Shown piece after piece: positions 33,475-43,220 of a stretch of DNA of 46,000 nt (position 1 is the first letter of the stretch; every line of letters begins with the position of its first letter). Position numbers and translations under genes: made by a program. The notes beneath the pieces are model-generated. The model was not told the DNA's origin. It searched no databases and was given only the letters and a program-made list of their open reading frames with translations. The DNA is from JBHGAV01 sp041946685. Lineage in GTDB: Bacteria > Acidobacteriota > Terriglobia > Bryobacterales > Bryobacteraceae. The stretch covers positions 1-46,000 of the forward strand of contig JBHGAV010000032.1 of assembly GCA_041946685.1 (NCBI GenBank), given 5' to 3'.

Positions 33475-36400
33475 CTATTTCGACTTGCTGAGCCTGCGGA
33501 AGTACTCCGCAACGGCGCCGGAGTAGCCAGGCGGCACCGGCTCGCTTCCAGCGTTGCGCACCTGCCCTCCCTCCCGATCCTCCATTTGGCGTCGCACCTG
33601 CAATTCGATCTGCTCAAGGGCAGGCAGGACTTCGCCGCGAAGCCGCTCCAACAACTCGGGGTTTCCACCAAACCGGCTCGGATCCAGACGCTGCATCTCG
33701 GCGAGCAATTCCTGGATGTCGCGCATCGCTCCCGGGGTTCCGGCCAAGTCCCGGCGAAGGTCCGACAGATCCCGCATACTCTCCCGATAAACGCGCGCGA
33801 TCTCATCCTGGCTGGGCGGCGTGACTCCCGACGGCAGAGGTGCGGGGCGCCAATCGCCGCGGTTCATGGCGGAGCGGTCAAAACCGCGATTCTGTCCCTG
33901 GGCACGGATTCCGCCCTGCTGGCCGTCCATCCAGTTGCCGTCAACGAAGCCGTCGGTGCCCAGGCCACCGCCTCCGCCCTGTCTTCCACCGCCCTGCTGG
34001 CCGCCGGCGCCCTGGCCCTGGTTGCCCTGTTGGCCGCGCTGTCCTTGCTGGCCTTGGCCCTGCTGCCCCTGTTGACCTTGGCCCCGCTGGCCTTGACCCT
34101 GCTGTCCTTGCTGGCCTTGGCCCTGCTGCCCGCTCTGGCGGGTCAACTCCTGCAAGCGGCTTCGCAACTGCTCAAGCCTGGCGAGCGCCTCGTTCTGGCT
34201 GCCCCGCTCCGGAGAGTCACGGTCGAGTGAACCCTGCGCGTCGCGAAGCTGGTCGCGCAGCTGGTTCAGGCCGCGCGTGATCGGGGCTTCCCTCGGCCAC
34301 ACGTACGACCCATATCCCCGGCGCAACAGGTCATTGTTGTACCTCATCCGCGTTGCGATCTCGTCCTGCTGAAGGTCGCCGAGCGCGCTCCTCAGCCGCG
34401 ACGTGGCAGCCCGCTGGCTGCCGGCCAGTTCCCGGGCGGCCTGCTGCATCTGTTGCTCTATGCGGCCCAACTCGTCGAGCATCTGGTCCCGCTCCGCGGT
34501 CAATCGTTTGGATTTCTCCGCCTGCGCCCGGAGGGATTCCGGAGCAGGCAGGCGACCGGCGGCGTCCGGCTGGTTGCCGAAGACGCGCCTGACTTCGCTC
34601 TCGAATTCCCGCTGCTGGTCGGCCAGCCGCTGGCTCCTCGTCGCAAGGTCCTCGAGCTGCCGGCTCGCCTGGTCGCTGCGCATGCCACGCATCAAGTCTT
34701 GGGCCTCGCGCAGCCGCTCGGCCGCCCGGCGCGAGTCGGCCTGTCCCTGTTGAGGATCAGACGACTGCGAGGAACGGGCGCGCCGCATGTCCTCGGTGGC
34801 TTCCGACAGCCGCCGCAACGCCTGGTCGAGGCGAGCGTCGGCCGCCGAGCGGCTTCCCTGCCCGCTCGAGGATTGGCCGCCCTGCTGGCCGCTACGCGCC
34901 AATTGCTCCATCCGCTGTTGCAGTTCTTCCGCCTCGCGCCGCAGCATCTCCTGCTGCCAGCGCTGCTGAAACGACTGCTGGCTCTGACGCTGCTGTTGGG
35001 CGAGCTCCTGCTGGCGCCGGGCCAACTGCTCCAGCCGCTGCAAGGCCTCGTCAATCTCGCGCGAACGCTGGCTGGAAGCCGACGACGCCTGCTGGCCGGT
35101 CTCGTACTGGTTCTTCTCCGTATCCAGCTCCAGGTCGAAGAGGCTCTCCAGGTCACGCTGCATCCCGCCGCCTCCCCCTCCACCACCTCCGCCTCCGCGA
35201 TTGCCGAACGCGACCTGAATCTGGCGGTACGTCGCCTCCGCTCGGAGCAGATGCTGCAAGGCGAGTTGCTCCGGAGCCAGCGCTTCCTGCCACTTCATGG
35301 CCTTCAACCTCTCGGCGGCCACTGCCATATCCTTGGCCGCCTCCGCCATGTCGCTAGAGAAGCTTTGGAATTCCTGGTTCTGTCCGGAGAGCTCGCGGCG
35401 GCTCATGCGAGTTGAGAGCGATTGAGCCTGGTCCCGCAGCTTGGACTGCATGCCGGAGAGGAACTCCGCATTCTCCGCCGCGGCCTTCCTGTCTCGAGAA
35501 GAGTCGCGCGACTGGTTCCAGGTCGCGCTGATGATCTCTTTCTGCCGCTGGGAGATCTGGCCTTCCCGCTCGCCCATCTCCCCCATGCCCTGACCGCCGC
35601 CGCCCATCTGCTGCGACTGGGTATACTCCCGCTCGAACGGCTGGGTCTCGATGAAGGACATGTCGGTCTTGGCCGACTGCCGCGCGTCACTGGCTGTGGC
35701 ATACACCGACACCAAGTCGCCCGGAACGAGCTTGTAGTCTTCCAGGAAGAGCACCGTGGACCCGCCGGCTTCTCGTGCCCCGTTCTGCTTGAGCATGGAA
35801 ACGGTCTTCTCCGCACCGCCGTTCACGGAGTAGTGAAGCGTGAGTTCCCTCAGGCCGAAGTCGTCGCCTCCTTCGACGGCGACGGTGACTTCTTCGATCG
35901 GACTGACCTTGGCGTCCCTTCCCGGCCTGGTCAGACTGACGAGAGGCGCCTGATCCTTGCGGACTTCAATGAAGTAGTCGTCGGTGAGACGAACCAGTTC
36001 TCCCTGTTCCAGCGCCGCCACATGGTAAGATCCGTCCGCGGCGACCATGAGCCGCGCCGAGGTCCAATTGCCTTGCCCGCGCTGGAGCGCCACCTGGGTG
36101 CCATCTTCCAGCACCAATTGGCCGGTTGTGAGCGGACGGTCGGTCTCCACCGCCAGTTCGACTTCCGTGCCTTCCACCGCGCTCAAGTCGCCGCCGGGGT
36201 CCTCTGTCTCCTGCTTCAAACCTGTCCAGGCCGGATAGTGGTAAGTAACCCGCAGGCGCTTCACACCAGGGACATCGACCACAGACAGCTTGTAGGTCTT
36301 TGAGCGAAGCCTGCCGGCCGTAGCGTAGTATTCCAGCGTCTGGGGGATCCCCGCGAAGAGAAACTCGTACAGAGAACTGCCCTGACGGGGCAACATCGGC

Positions 36401-37098
36401 GCTTCTTCCCACTTGGCGGAATCCTGGTATCGCGCGAACAGGCGCACGGTGGGTGTCTCGAACCCCACCAGCCTGGCGGTGACGGCCTGGCTGGAGCCGC
36501 GCCTGACGGTCTTGTCGCCAGGCTCGAGCACGATGTCATAAAACGGCTGAATCTCCGCCTTTGATGGTCCGGCCCAAAGCAGCCGCGCCCCATGCCCGAG
36601 GAAACCAGAAGCCCCGAAGATCAGCCAGGCAAGCGCACCGGCGGCGCCCAGCGCAGCAGAGAGGAAGCCGATGAGAGCCCGGCTGCCGACGACGCGGGAG
36701 GGCTCGATACCGCGGGCCACTTCTAGCGTCTCGGCCGCCAGCAGCTCGAGGAAGGGCTGCCGCCCTCCTTCCTCCTGACGCTCGGCGACGGTCACCAGGC
36801 GCTGGTCGAATTCGCGGACTCTCCGTTCCGCCGCGCGCGCGGTCCACCGGCGGTTGAGCTTCAGCACCGGCACCACCAACCCGAAGCCGGCCGCCAGCGC
36901 GAGGCACAAGAAGAGGGCGACGCGCCCGGTGGTTAGACTCCGGTCGGAGAACGCGTACCAGTTGGCCGCCAGGACCAGCACCAGGGTGGCCCCCAGCGCC
37001 GCACCCGCCACCAGCGCGGCCCCGCGCGCCAGAGCAGCCCAGCGGAAACGCGATTCGATGCGCTCCAGATAGGAGTTCAACAGTTCCAGAGGGTTCAT
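33475..37098 (-). CDS. DUF4175-type giant membrane-anchored coiled-coil protein
   Basis: 1207 residues, start ATG at 37098 after AAGGAGA and overlapping the preceding stop as ATGA. Two N-terminal helices (about 25-78) and a third near 145-170 anchor it in the inner membrane. An Ig-like beta region (about 180-490) follows in the periplasm. The second half is long, Gln/Arg/Glu-rich coiled coil broken by a run of about 11 Gly near 35170-35200 and by a Gln-Gly repeat tract near 34000-34140. The C-terminal 140 residues regain an ordinary composition. In Acidobacteria and other phyla DUF4175 proteins sit in BatA/DUF58/MoxR operons. No catalytic residues are visible; a scaffold or envelope-spanning strut role is inferred. 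Confidence 0.85.
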   Translation of the reverse strand: MNPLELLNSYLERIESRFRWAALARGAALVAGAALGATLVLVLAANWYAFSDRSLTTGRVALFLCLALAAGFGLVVPVLKLNRRWTARAAERRVREFDQRLVTVAERQEEGGRQPFLELLAAETLEVARGIEPSRVVGSRALIGFLSAALGAAGALAWLIFGASGFLGHGARLLWAGPSKAEIQPFYDIVLEPGDKTVRRGSSQAVTARLVGFETPTVRLFARYQDSAKWEEAPMLPRQGSSLYEFLFAGIPQTLEYYATAGRLRSKTYKLSVVDVPGVKRLRVTYHYPAWTGLKQETEDPGGDLSAVEGTEVELAVETDRPLTTGQLVLEDGTQVALQRGQGNWTSARLMVAADGSYHVAALEQGELVRLTDDYFIEVRKDQAPLVSLTRPGRDAKVSPIEEVTVAVEGGDDFGLRELTLHYSVNGGAEKTVSMLKQNGAREAGGSTVLFLEDYKLVPGDLVSVYATASDARQSAKTDMSFIETQPFEREYTQSQQMGGGGQGMGEMGEREGQISQRQKEIISATWNQSRDSSRDRKAAAENAEFLSGMQSKLRDQAQSLSTRMSRRELSGQNQEFQSFSSDMAEAAKDMAVAAERLKAMKWQEALAPEQLALQHLLRAEATYRQIQVAFGNRGGGGGGGGGGGMQRDLESLFDLELDTEKNQYETGQQASSASSQRSREIDEALQRLEQLARRQQELAQQQRQSQQSFQQRWQQEMLRREAEELQQRMEQLARSGQQGGQSSSGQGSRSAADARLDQALRRLSEATEDMRRARSSQSSDPQQGQADSRRAAERLREAQDLMRGMRSDQASRQLEDLATRSQRLADQQREFESEVRRVFGNQPDAAGRLPAPESLRAQAEKSKRLTAERDQMLDELGRIEQQMQQAARELAGSQRAATSRLRSALGDLQQDEIATRMRYNNDLLRRGYGSYVWPREAPITRGLNQLRDQLRDAQGSLDRDSPERGSQNEALARLEQLRSRLQELTRQSGQQGQGQQGQQGQGQRGQGQQGQQGQGQQGQRGQQGNQGQGAGGQQGGGRQGGGGGLGTDGFVDGNWMDGQQGGIRAQGQNRGFDRSAMNRGDWRPAPLPSGVTPPSQDEIARVYRESMRDLSDLRRDLAGTPGAMRDIQELLAEMQRLDPSRFGGNPELLERLRGEVLPALEQIELQVRRQMEDREGGQVRNAGSEPVPPGYSGAVAEYFRRLSKSK
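34038..34131. repeat. 63-bp period in-frame repeat encoding a Gln-Gly tract
   Basis: A 31-base sequence beginning GCTGTCCTTGCTGGCC at 34038 recurs without mismatch at 34101. The 63-base period equals 21 codons, so the duplication keeps the frame and lengthens the Gln-Gly tract of the DUF4175 protein. It is likely to vary in length between strains through slippage. Confidence 0.8.
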
Positions 37099-39104
37099 GC
37101 CGTCTCCTTCTTGATGGACAAGTACCTGGCCGCCAGCACGGATTCGGCCAGGGCAACGAGAAACGCCGCCAGCAAGACGTGCCACCACACCGGGCGAAGC
37201 CTGGATGCTGTTCCCGCACTCACTTCCGCCGCGGGCGCGCCCTCGCCCGTGTTCTGCCACAGGGAAATGGTCTCTTTCGGAACCATCTCAAAATCGGATT
37301 CGCGGCGGTCGGCATTTACGGCGATGAGCTCATGCCGGCCATTGGAGCGCCGCACCTGGTAAAAGCCCTCCCGGGCGAGGCTGAAACCGAGGGCTTTGGA
37401 GGTCTCCGAGAGGTCCAGCACGCGCTTCCCATCGGGATCGAGCACATCCACCGTGCTCCCCTCGCCACTGCTCCTGCGCAGCTCGTAATAAGAATCCACG
37501 GAGACGCTGCTTGGGCTGTCGTCCATTCCGCCGAGATACCGGGCCGTCTGTTCCACGAAGGGCACGAAGGCCGAATGCAAGGGGAAATCGTTGGCCAAGT
37601 TGTCAAAGGTGGAGGCGAAGACCAGGACACGCCCGGCACCCACCTGGCCCTCGAGCAACACCGGAGTCTGATCGGAAACACGGGCGAGGACCCGCGTGTT
37701 GCCTCCGGCCTGCACAGGAAACACCTGGTAAAACTGCACGCCCTCCCAGCGGTTCGCCCGCCGGATGGAAGGGTGGGCGGTGTCGAGCCAGTCCACCGCA
37801 AGGAAGCGCTCACCCTGGCGGGAGGCGTAGCGGGATCCGGCCAGGGTGCTCTCCAGCACCGGGACCTTGCCGCGGGCCGCGGCGGATGCACCCAGTGCGA
37901 CCAGCAGGGATCCCCCCTGACGCACATGATTCCTCAGTGCTTCCTCAAACGGAGGCGGGACCGAGGCCACGTTGGACAAGACCACGAAAGCGTAGCGCGA
38001 AGGGCTGACCCCGGAGAGATCCCACGTCGTGCGCGCTTCCAAGAAGAAACCAGCCTGCGCCGCGGCATCGAGGGCGGCGCGGAAGTAGGTAGGCGAACGC
38101 GTGTCGCGCGACTCGTGAACGAACAGGACCCGGCTCGGCTCGCTCCGCTCCATGGCAAAAAGGAAACGGTCGTCGCCCGGAAACGCGTCACGGCTCTCGA
38201 TGCGGACTTCGCAGCGGTTCATTCCGTGAGGCGGGTCAACATTGGAGAACTCCACCGTCGCCCTGCCGTCCGCGGGCACATCAACGCTCTTTGTCTCCGT
38301 TACCCTGCCGTTGATCACCAGAGATGCCCGCAGCGACGCTGCCGCGGTGTCAAAGCCCGCCAGAGTAGCCGACACCCTGCCCTTGCTCTTGTCATCCAGC
38401 CGCACCGGAGCGGAGACCGCTTCCACTGCCCAATTCGGGGCAGCCTGGTCCGCCATCGCATGGACCTTAAGACTGCTTCCAGGCGGCATGGCAAGCTCCA
38501 CAAAACCCGCGGGCATCGAGGACTTCTGCAAGTCGCTGTACAGGTGAACTTCGACTGGGAGTTGCGAGGATTGGGCGACACCACGGAGAGCGCGTACCAG
38601 GTCGCCGTAGGAACTGCGGGAGTCGCTTGGCGCGATGGCGGAAACCGCCGCGCGTAGCGCCGCCTGGTCGGCCGCCAGCTCGCCCATGATCTGCACCTGG
38701 CGGGCGAACGCGACGACCTGCGCCCGGTCGCCGCCGGCGAGCCCGGCGACGGCCTGGAGAGCCTCCCGCTTGGCCCGATCCAAATGTCCGCCCTGCCTCA
38801 TGCTGAAGGAATTGTCGATGGCCAGCACGAGCAGCTTCCGCCCGCCCGCCGACACGGCTGGACCACCGGTGAGGTAGGGACCGGCGAAGGCCAACACAAG
38901 CAGAATCAGGAGCGCCGCCCGCAGCGCGAAGAGCAGAAGGTACTGGAGCCGGCGGTGCTGGATCGAGCTCTGCATGCGCCGTTCAAAGAACATCAACGAG
39001 CTGAATGGCAGCGGCGTGCTCCTGTGCTTCTTGAGCAGATGGAAGTAGACGGGCAGCGCCAGCGCCACGAGCCCACCCAGAAACCATGGCGAGGCAAAAC
39101 CCAT
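37095..39104 (-). CDS. BatA-type membrane protein with VWA domain
   Basis: 669 residues. The N-terminal BatA domain (ASPWFLGGLVALALPVYFHLL, then a second helix at about 53-76) is followed by a VWA domain with the metal-dependent adhesion motif DNSFS (D97, S99, S101). A middle region of about 400 residues looks GATase-like (FVVLSNVASVPPPFEEALRNHV, GGSLLVALG). A final helix lies near the C-terminus (HVLLAAFLVALAESVLAARY). It is an inner-membrane protein whose VWA domain probably faces the periplasm, and could be remodelled by the MoxR ATPase. Its start is 2 bases after the DUF58 stop, with GGAGG inside that gene; its end overlaps the DUF4175 start. Confidence 0.9.
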   Translation of the reverse strand: MGFASPWFLGGLVALALPVYFHLLKKHRSTPLPFSSLMFFERRMQSSIQHRRLQYLLLFALRAALLILLVLAFAGPYLTGGPAVSAGGRKLLVLAIDNSFSMRQGGHLDRAKREALQAVAGLAGGDRAQVVAFARQVQIMGELAADQAALRAAVSAIAPSDSRSSYGDLVRALRGVAQSSQLPVEVHLYSDLQKSSMPAGFVELAMPPGSSLKVHAMADQAAPNWAVEAVSAPVRLDDKSKGRVSATLAGFDTAAASLRASLVINGRVTETKSVDVPADGRATVEFSNVDPPHGMNRCEVRIESRDAFPGDDRFLFAMERSEPSRVLFVHESRDTRSPTYFRAALDAAAQAGFFLEARTTWDLSGVSPSRYAFVVLSNVASVPPPFEEALRNHVRQGGSLLVALGASAAARGKVPVLESTLAGSRYASRQGERFLAVDWLDTAHPSIRRANRWEGVQFYQVFPVQAGGNTRVLARVSDQTPVLLEGQVGAGRVLVFASTFDNLANDFPLHSAFVPFVEQTARYLGGMDDSPSSVSVDSYYELRRSSGEGSTVDVLDPDGKRVLDLSETSKALGFSLAREGFYQVRRSNGRHELIAVNADRRESDFEMVPKETISLWQNTGEGAPAAEVSAGTASRLRPVWWHVLLAAFLVALAESVLAARYLSIKKETA

Positions 39105-39106
39105 CG

Positions 39107-40000
39107 CTACGGCCTCCCTTCGCGAAGCACCAGGTACTCCCTCAGCGCCGCATCCAGCGGACGGCTGGTGTCCAGAAGAAAGTAGTCCATGCCGGCGCGC
39201 TTGGCGCTGGCGCGCAGATTCTCGACGTGCCCGTCGATCTTGGTCCGGTACTCCGTCTCCGCGTACTCCGGAGTGACGTCCATGGCGTCTTCGCTCTCCA
39301 TGTCCACAAGCAGAACCGGCCGGCGGAAACCGGGATCAAGTTCCTTTGGGTCCAATACATGGAATAGGATCAGCTCGTTACCCCGAAAGCGCAGCGGCTC
39401 GATGGTGCGAATGACGACTGACGGGTCCTCGTAAAAATCCGAGATCACGCAGACGATTCCGGGACGGAACAGGAACTGCTGGAAGTGGAAAAACGGCTTC
39501 TCGAAGTTGGTGCGGGCGCCCACCTGAATCCGTTCGAGAGCGTGCAGAAGCCGCATCAACTGTCCGTGGCGCGAGGACGGCACCATATGGTTCCGAACCT
39601 CGTCGTCGAAGACGATCAGCCCGGCGGCGTCGCGTTGCTGGTGAGCCATGTAGTAGAGAGAGGCCGCCAGGTAGCGCGCGTATTCCAGCTTGTTGACCCG
39701 GTGCGAGCCGTAGCCCATCGAAGCGCTGGCGTCGACGAGAAGGGTGAGGCGGGTGTTGGTTTCACCGCGGTAGCGCTTGAGATAGCAGCGTTCGGTTCGG
39801 GCGAACACGTTCCAGTCGACGTGACGGAGGTCGTCGCCTTCGCTGTAGGCGCGGTACTCGGCGAACTCCTGGCTGAACCCGAAATCGGGCGAGCGGTGCA
39901 GCCCGGCGATGAAGCCCTCCACCACGGTCTTCGCCACCAGATCGAGCCCGGATATGCCGGCCAGAATTTCGGGATCCAGATAGCGCTGCGACAAGGTCAC
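39107..40000 (-). CDS. DUF58 domain protein with VWA-like fold
   Basis: 297 residues, cytoplasmic or peripheral. The DUF58 signature YSEGDDLRHVDWNVFART is at about residues 52-69 and the embedded VWA motif DASAS at D90, S92, S94. The start is the GTG at 40000, overlapping the MoxR stop codon as GTGA. DUF58 proteins are regularly encoded next to MoxR ATPases and are thought to be adaptors that present the ATPase to membrane VWA partners. The BatA/VWA gene follows directly. Confidence 0.93.
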   Translation of the reverse strand: MTLSQRYLDPEILAGISGLDLVAKTVVEGFIAGLHRSPDFGFSQEFAEYRAYSEGDDLRHVDWNVFARTERCYLKRYRGETNTRLTLLVDASASMGYGSHRVNKLEYARYLAASLYYMAHQQRDAAGLIVFDDEVRNHMVPSSRHGQLMRLLHALERIQVGARTNFEKPFFHFQQFLFRPGIVCVISDFYEDPSVVIRTIEPLRFRGNELILFHVLDPKELDPGFRRPVLLVDMESEDAMDVTPEYAETEYRTKIDGHVENLRASAKRAGMDYFLLDTSRPLDAALREYLVLREGRP

Positions 40001-41049
40001 TCTCCCCTGGGCGGCTGCTTGAAGTCCAGAAGCTGCCGCAGAATGTCATCCGATTTCAACCGGTCGGATTCCGCGAAGAAGTTGAGCAGAATCCGGTGCC
40101 GCATCACCGGAATGGCCAGAGCGCGGATGTCCTCGTAGGTCACGTGGTAGCGCCGCTTCATCAGGGCACGGGCCTTGGCCGAGAGCACCAGGAACTGCGC
40201 GGCGCGGACGCTGGTGCCGAAGTTGACGTACTTCTTGACGAAGTCGGGTGCGCTCGGATCGGCGGGACGCGTAGCCCGCATCAGGTCCACGGCGTAGCGG
40301 GCCACCGAGTCGGCGATGGGCACCATGCGGACCAGCCGCTGGAATTCCAGAATCTCCTCGGCGGTGGTGATGGCCTCCGGCTGCGCGGTCCTGGTGGTGG
40401 TCGTCAGGTCGAGCACCTGCATTTCCTCGTCCGCGGACAGGTAATCCAACATGGTGTTAAACAGGAACCGGTCGAGCTGCGCTTCCGGCAGCGGATAGGT
40501 TCCCTCCAGTTCGATGGGGTTCTGCGTGGCCAGCACGAAGAACGGCGCTTTGATCGCGTAATGATTGCCGCGCACCGTGCACGACAGTTCCTGCATCGCC
40601 TCCAGCAGCGCCGACTGGGTCTTGGGAGGGGTCCGGTTGATCTCGTCGGCCAGCAGGATGTTGGTGAAAATCGGGCCCGGGACGAAGGTCCACGCACGAT
40701 GCCCAGTGGTCATATCCTCTTCGATGATGTCGGTGCCGGTGATGTCGGATGGCATCAGGTCCGGCGTGAACTGGATGCGCTTGAACACCAGGCCGAGAGT
40801 CTGGGCGATGGTGCGCACCATGAGCGTCTTCGCCGATCCGGGCATGCCGGTGATCAGGCAGTGCCCGCCGACGAACAGGGCGATGAGCACCTGCTCCAGC
40901 ACGTCGTCCAGGCCCACGATCACCTTGTGGACCTCCCGAAGGATCTGCTCCTCCGCCTGCTGGAAGCGGTCGATCTTGTGCTTCAATTCGGCTGCGTCAA
41001 GCTGTGTGGTAGTCAGTAGAGACATTCCCGATCGTTCCTCGTCCTTCAT
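39997..41049 (-). CDS. MoxR-family AAA+ ATPase
   Basis: 350 residues, cytoplasmic. Walker A is GMPGSAKT at 68-75, Walker B LLADEINR at about 132-139, sensor 1 is in VLATQNPIELEG, and the lid domain includes GTSVRAAQFLVLSAKA with the sensor 2 Arg. MoxR ATPases work as chaperones that assemble or insert metal into VWA-containing complexes. The ATG at 41049 overlaps the stop of the upstream TPR-protease gene as ATGA. An in-frame ATG at 41025 is the alternative, with a distant AGGA. Confidence 0.95.
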   Translation of the reverse strand: MKDEERSGMSLLTTTQLDAAELKHKIDRFQQAEEQILREVHKVIVGLDDVLEQVLIALFVGGHCLITGMPGSAKTLMVRTIAQTLGLVFKRIQFTPDLMPSDITGTDIIEEDMTTGHRAWTFVPGPIFTNILLADEINRTPPKTQSALLEAMQELSCTVRGNHYAIKAPFFVLATQNPIELEGTYPLPEAQLDRFLFNTMLDYLSADEEMQVLDLTTTTRTAQPEAITTAEEILEFQRLVRMVPIADSVARYAVDLMRATRPADPSAPDFVKKYVNFGTSVRAAQFLVLSAKARALMKRRYHVTYEDIRALAIPVMRHRILLNFFAESDRLKSDDILRQLLDFKQPPRGE

Positions 41050-43220
41050 TGGCTCAATTCGAGCAACAGCTTCTGCGCCGGACGGTAACTCGGCGCAGCT
41101 TCCAGCGACAACAGCACCTGCTCTTTGGCCTCCTCGCGCTTCTCCGCCATGCGAAGAGCCCTGGCAAGGCTGAAATGTGATGCGGCCCGGTCCAGCGGGG
41201 CCATGGCGAGCAAGGCGCGGTACTCGCGGATGGCGCCCTCGGCGTCGCCGGCGCCCAGCCGCAGATCACCGAGCCGGCGGTGCAGTTCCTCGTCGCGCGG
41301 GAAAATACGGTTCAGCCGGTCCAGCACTTCCATCGCTTCCTTGGGGCTCCCGCGCTCCTCCAGCAGGCCTGCCAGCCTCTTCAGCGCGTCGGGACTGCGT
41401 CCCCCGGCCCGCATGTAGCGCGTCAGTTCGTCCGAGGCCGCCTTCTTGTCGCCCTTGGCGAGAAAGGCATCCGCCAGAACTTCGTAGAGGTTTCCGCTCT
41501 CCACAAACTCCGGGTACAGGTCCCGCACCGCCGGGGCCTCGCGAATCAAGTCGTCGCGCTTCTCCGCCTTCACAAGCTCTGCGATCCGCTGCATCCCCTT
41601 CTTCCACTCCTCGAAGGTGTCGACGGGCACCTTGGTCCGCGCGATGAGGTCGGCCTGAAACTGCTTGTCAAACTCCTCGGGCGCAAGGTCAAGCTGCTCC
41701 CGGATGACTTCCGGAGTCTCCTTCAGTTGCCCGAACGCGCGCATCATGTCGACCAACTTCTGGAAGCCCCACTTGCGCTGGATGTAGTCGCAGATCCGGC
41801 CCGCCTGGAAGTAGGAGACGATCACCTGGTCGGGATACGTCGGATGCACGAAACCGCGGTCAAGTTGGGCGACCGGCAGCAGCTTCTTGTCGCGGATGGC
41901 CAGGATGACGTGCGGCGACAGCCGGTCGCCCCATTCGGGAGACGCAGCCGTCTCTTCGTATACCGCCATCCCCTCGGTGAACCAGCGCGGCATGCGCTGC
42001 CGTGTCGCTGCGAGCGTAAACACATGACTGAGTTCGTGCCAGAGCGTACTGGCCCAGTGATACTCGCCGGGCTTGCGGCTGGTAGGGCTGTCCATCGCGA
42101 CCACATTGACGAAGGTCACACCCAGGGCGCCCATTCCGGGCATCCCCAATATGCGGACGGCGAAATCCTCGTGATCCGGATAGACCTCCACCTGCACCGG
42201 CCGGTCCAGGCGCATCTGGTACTTCTTCTCATAGGTGGCGACGGCGCGCCGCGTCTCGGCTTCGAAGTATGGCGCCAGCAGGTCGGCTTCCTTGACGTGC
42301 AGTTTGAGGGTGATGTTGCCGCTCTTGATGTACCGGAAGTTCTTGTAACTGTCCAGCAGCCGGAGAGGATTGCTTACGGCCGGGTAGGTGTCGCCCGCCT
42401 CGTAGCACTCTACCAGTTGCCTGCGCGCTTCCTCGTCATGGCCCAGCCTCATCAGGTTGAGCCCCAGCCCCGCCCTGGCCTTGTAGAGCCGCGGATTCAG
42501 CTCCAGCGCCCTGCGGTACAGAGCGATGCCCTCCTCGTAGCGGCGGTTCAGCACGAAGAAGCGCCCCGCCATGGCGTAGACCTCGCCATAGGCCGGATTC
42601 AATTTCAAGATGCGTGCCAGGTGCGGGGTGTCCGGCTTGTCGTCGAGCAGGTCAACGGTCGCTTTCACCGACAGCGCCTCCAGAGAGTCCCTGTCGATCG
42701 CCAGAGCCTTGTCGGCCTCCTCGATGGCCTGCGCCGGATTGTTGTCCTCCAGCGCCATCGTGGCCAGCAGAACCCGCGCCTCCAGCAGCTTCGGGTCCGC
42801 TTCAAGGGCCTTGCGGGCCAACTCCGCCGCTTTGCTGTCAAATCCCTGTGAGGCCACCAGCGCCATCCCCAGGAGAGCGCCCGCATGGTCGCCCTTGAGT
42901 TCCAGCGCCTCCTGGAACAGGTCGGCGGCATCCTGGCTCTGCTCGCGGTCCAGGTACAGACGGCCCCACCTCACCCGGTAGTCGGGATTCTTGGGCTGAA
43001 GCGCGACAGCTTTGCGAAAATCGTCGTTGGCGTCCTGGTAACGGCGAGCCGCCCAATTCGCCTCCGCACGGACGTAAGGATCGGGCGAGGCGGCGAGCGC
43101 CCGGTAGCAGTCGGCCGATTGCTGCAAGCGTCCCGAGCGGTAGTGCTGGCTGCAAGTCTCCAGCGTCTGAGCCGCCAGCGGCAGAGCGAGTAGCAACAGA
43201 ATGGGCCCGCGCCGGTTCAC
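41046..43220 (-). CDS. Exported TPR protein with an embedded HExxH metallopeptidase domain
   Basis: 724 residues, start GTG at 43220, overlapping the preceding stop as GTGA. The signal peptide covers residues 1-18 (ending PLAAQ). TPR helices fill about 20-285. A gluzincin-like peptidase domain (about 300-500) carries HELSH at 395-399 and a third ligand candidate E416 in WFTEGMAVYEE. A second TPR block covers about 560-724. The pattern matches the peptidase MA-like family. A periplasmic protease with protein-binding TPR arms is therefore predicted. Its place between a caspase-like gene and moxR suggests that proteolysis is part of the operon's task. Confidence 0.88.
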   Translation of the reverse strand: MNRRGPILLLLALPLAAQTLETCSQHYRSGRLQQSADCYRALAASPDPYVRAEANWAARRYQDANDDFRKAVALQPKNPDYRVRWGRLYLDREQSQDAADLFQEALELKGDHAGALLGMALVASQGFDSKAAELARKALEADPKLLEARVLLATMALEDNNPAQAIEEADKALAIDRDSLEALSVKATVDLLDDKPDTPHLARILKLNPAYGEVYAMAGRFFVLNRRYEEGIALYRRALELNPRLYKARAGLGLNLMRLGHDEEARRQLVECYEAGDTYPAVSNPLRLLDSYKNFRYIKSGNITLKLHVKEADLLAPYFEAETRRAVATYEKKYQMRLDRPVQVEVYPDHEDFAVRILGMPGMGALGVTFVNVVAMDSPTSRKPGEYHWASTLWHELSHVFTLAATRQRMPRWFTEGMAVYEETAASPEWGDRLSPHVILAIRDKKLLPVAQLDRGFVHPTYPDQVIVSYFQAGRICDYIQRKWGFQKLVDMMRAFGQLKETPEVIREQLDLAPEEFDKQFQADLIARTKVPVDTFEEWKKGMQRIAELVKAEKRDDLIREAPAVRDLYPEFVESGNLYEVLADAFLAKGDKKAASDELTRYMRAGGRSPDALKRLAGLLEERGSPKEAMEVLDRLNRIFPRDEELHRRLGDLRLGAGDAEGAIREYRALLAMAPLDRAASHFSLARALRMAEKREEAKEQVLLSLEAAPSYRPAQKLLLELSQ

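Noticed and set aside
34000..34140. Repeated DNA resembling a repeat array such as CRISPR
   Set aside because: It is an in-frame Gln-Gly coding tract with a 63-base period and no unique spacers.
41280..42851. 523-codon plus-strand frame opposite the TPR-protease gene
   Set aside because: Antisense shadow of a gene with intact HExxH and TPR pattern.
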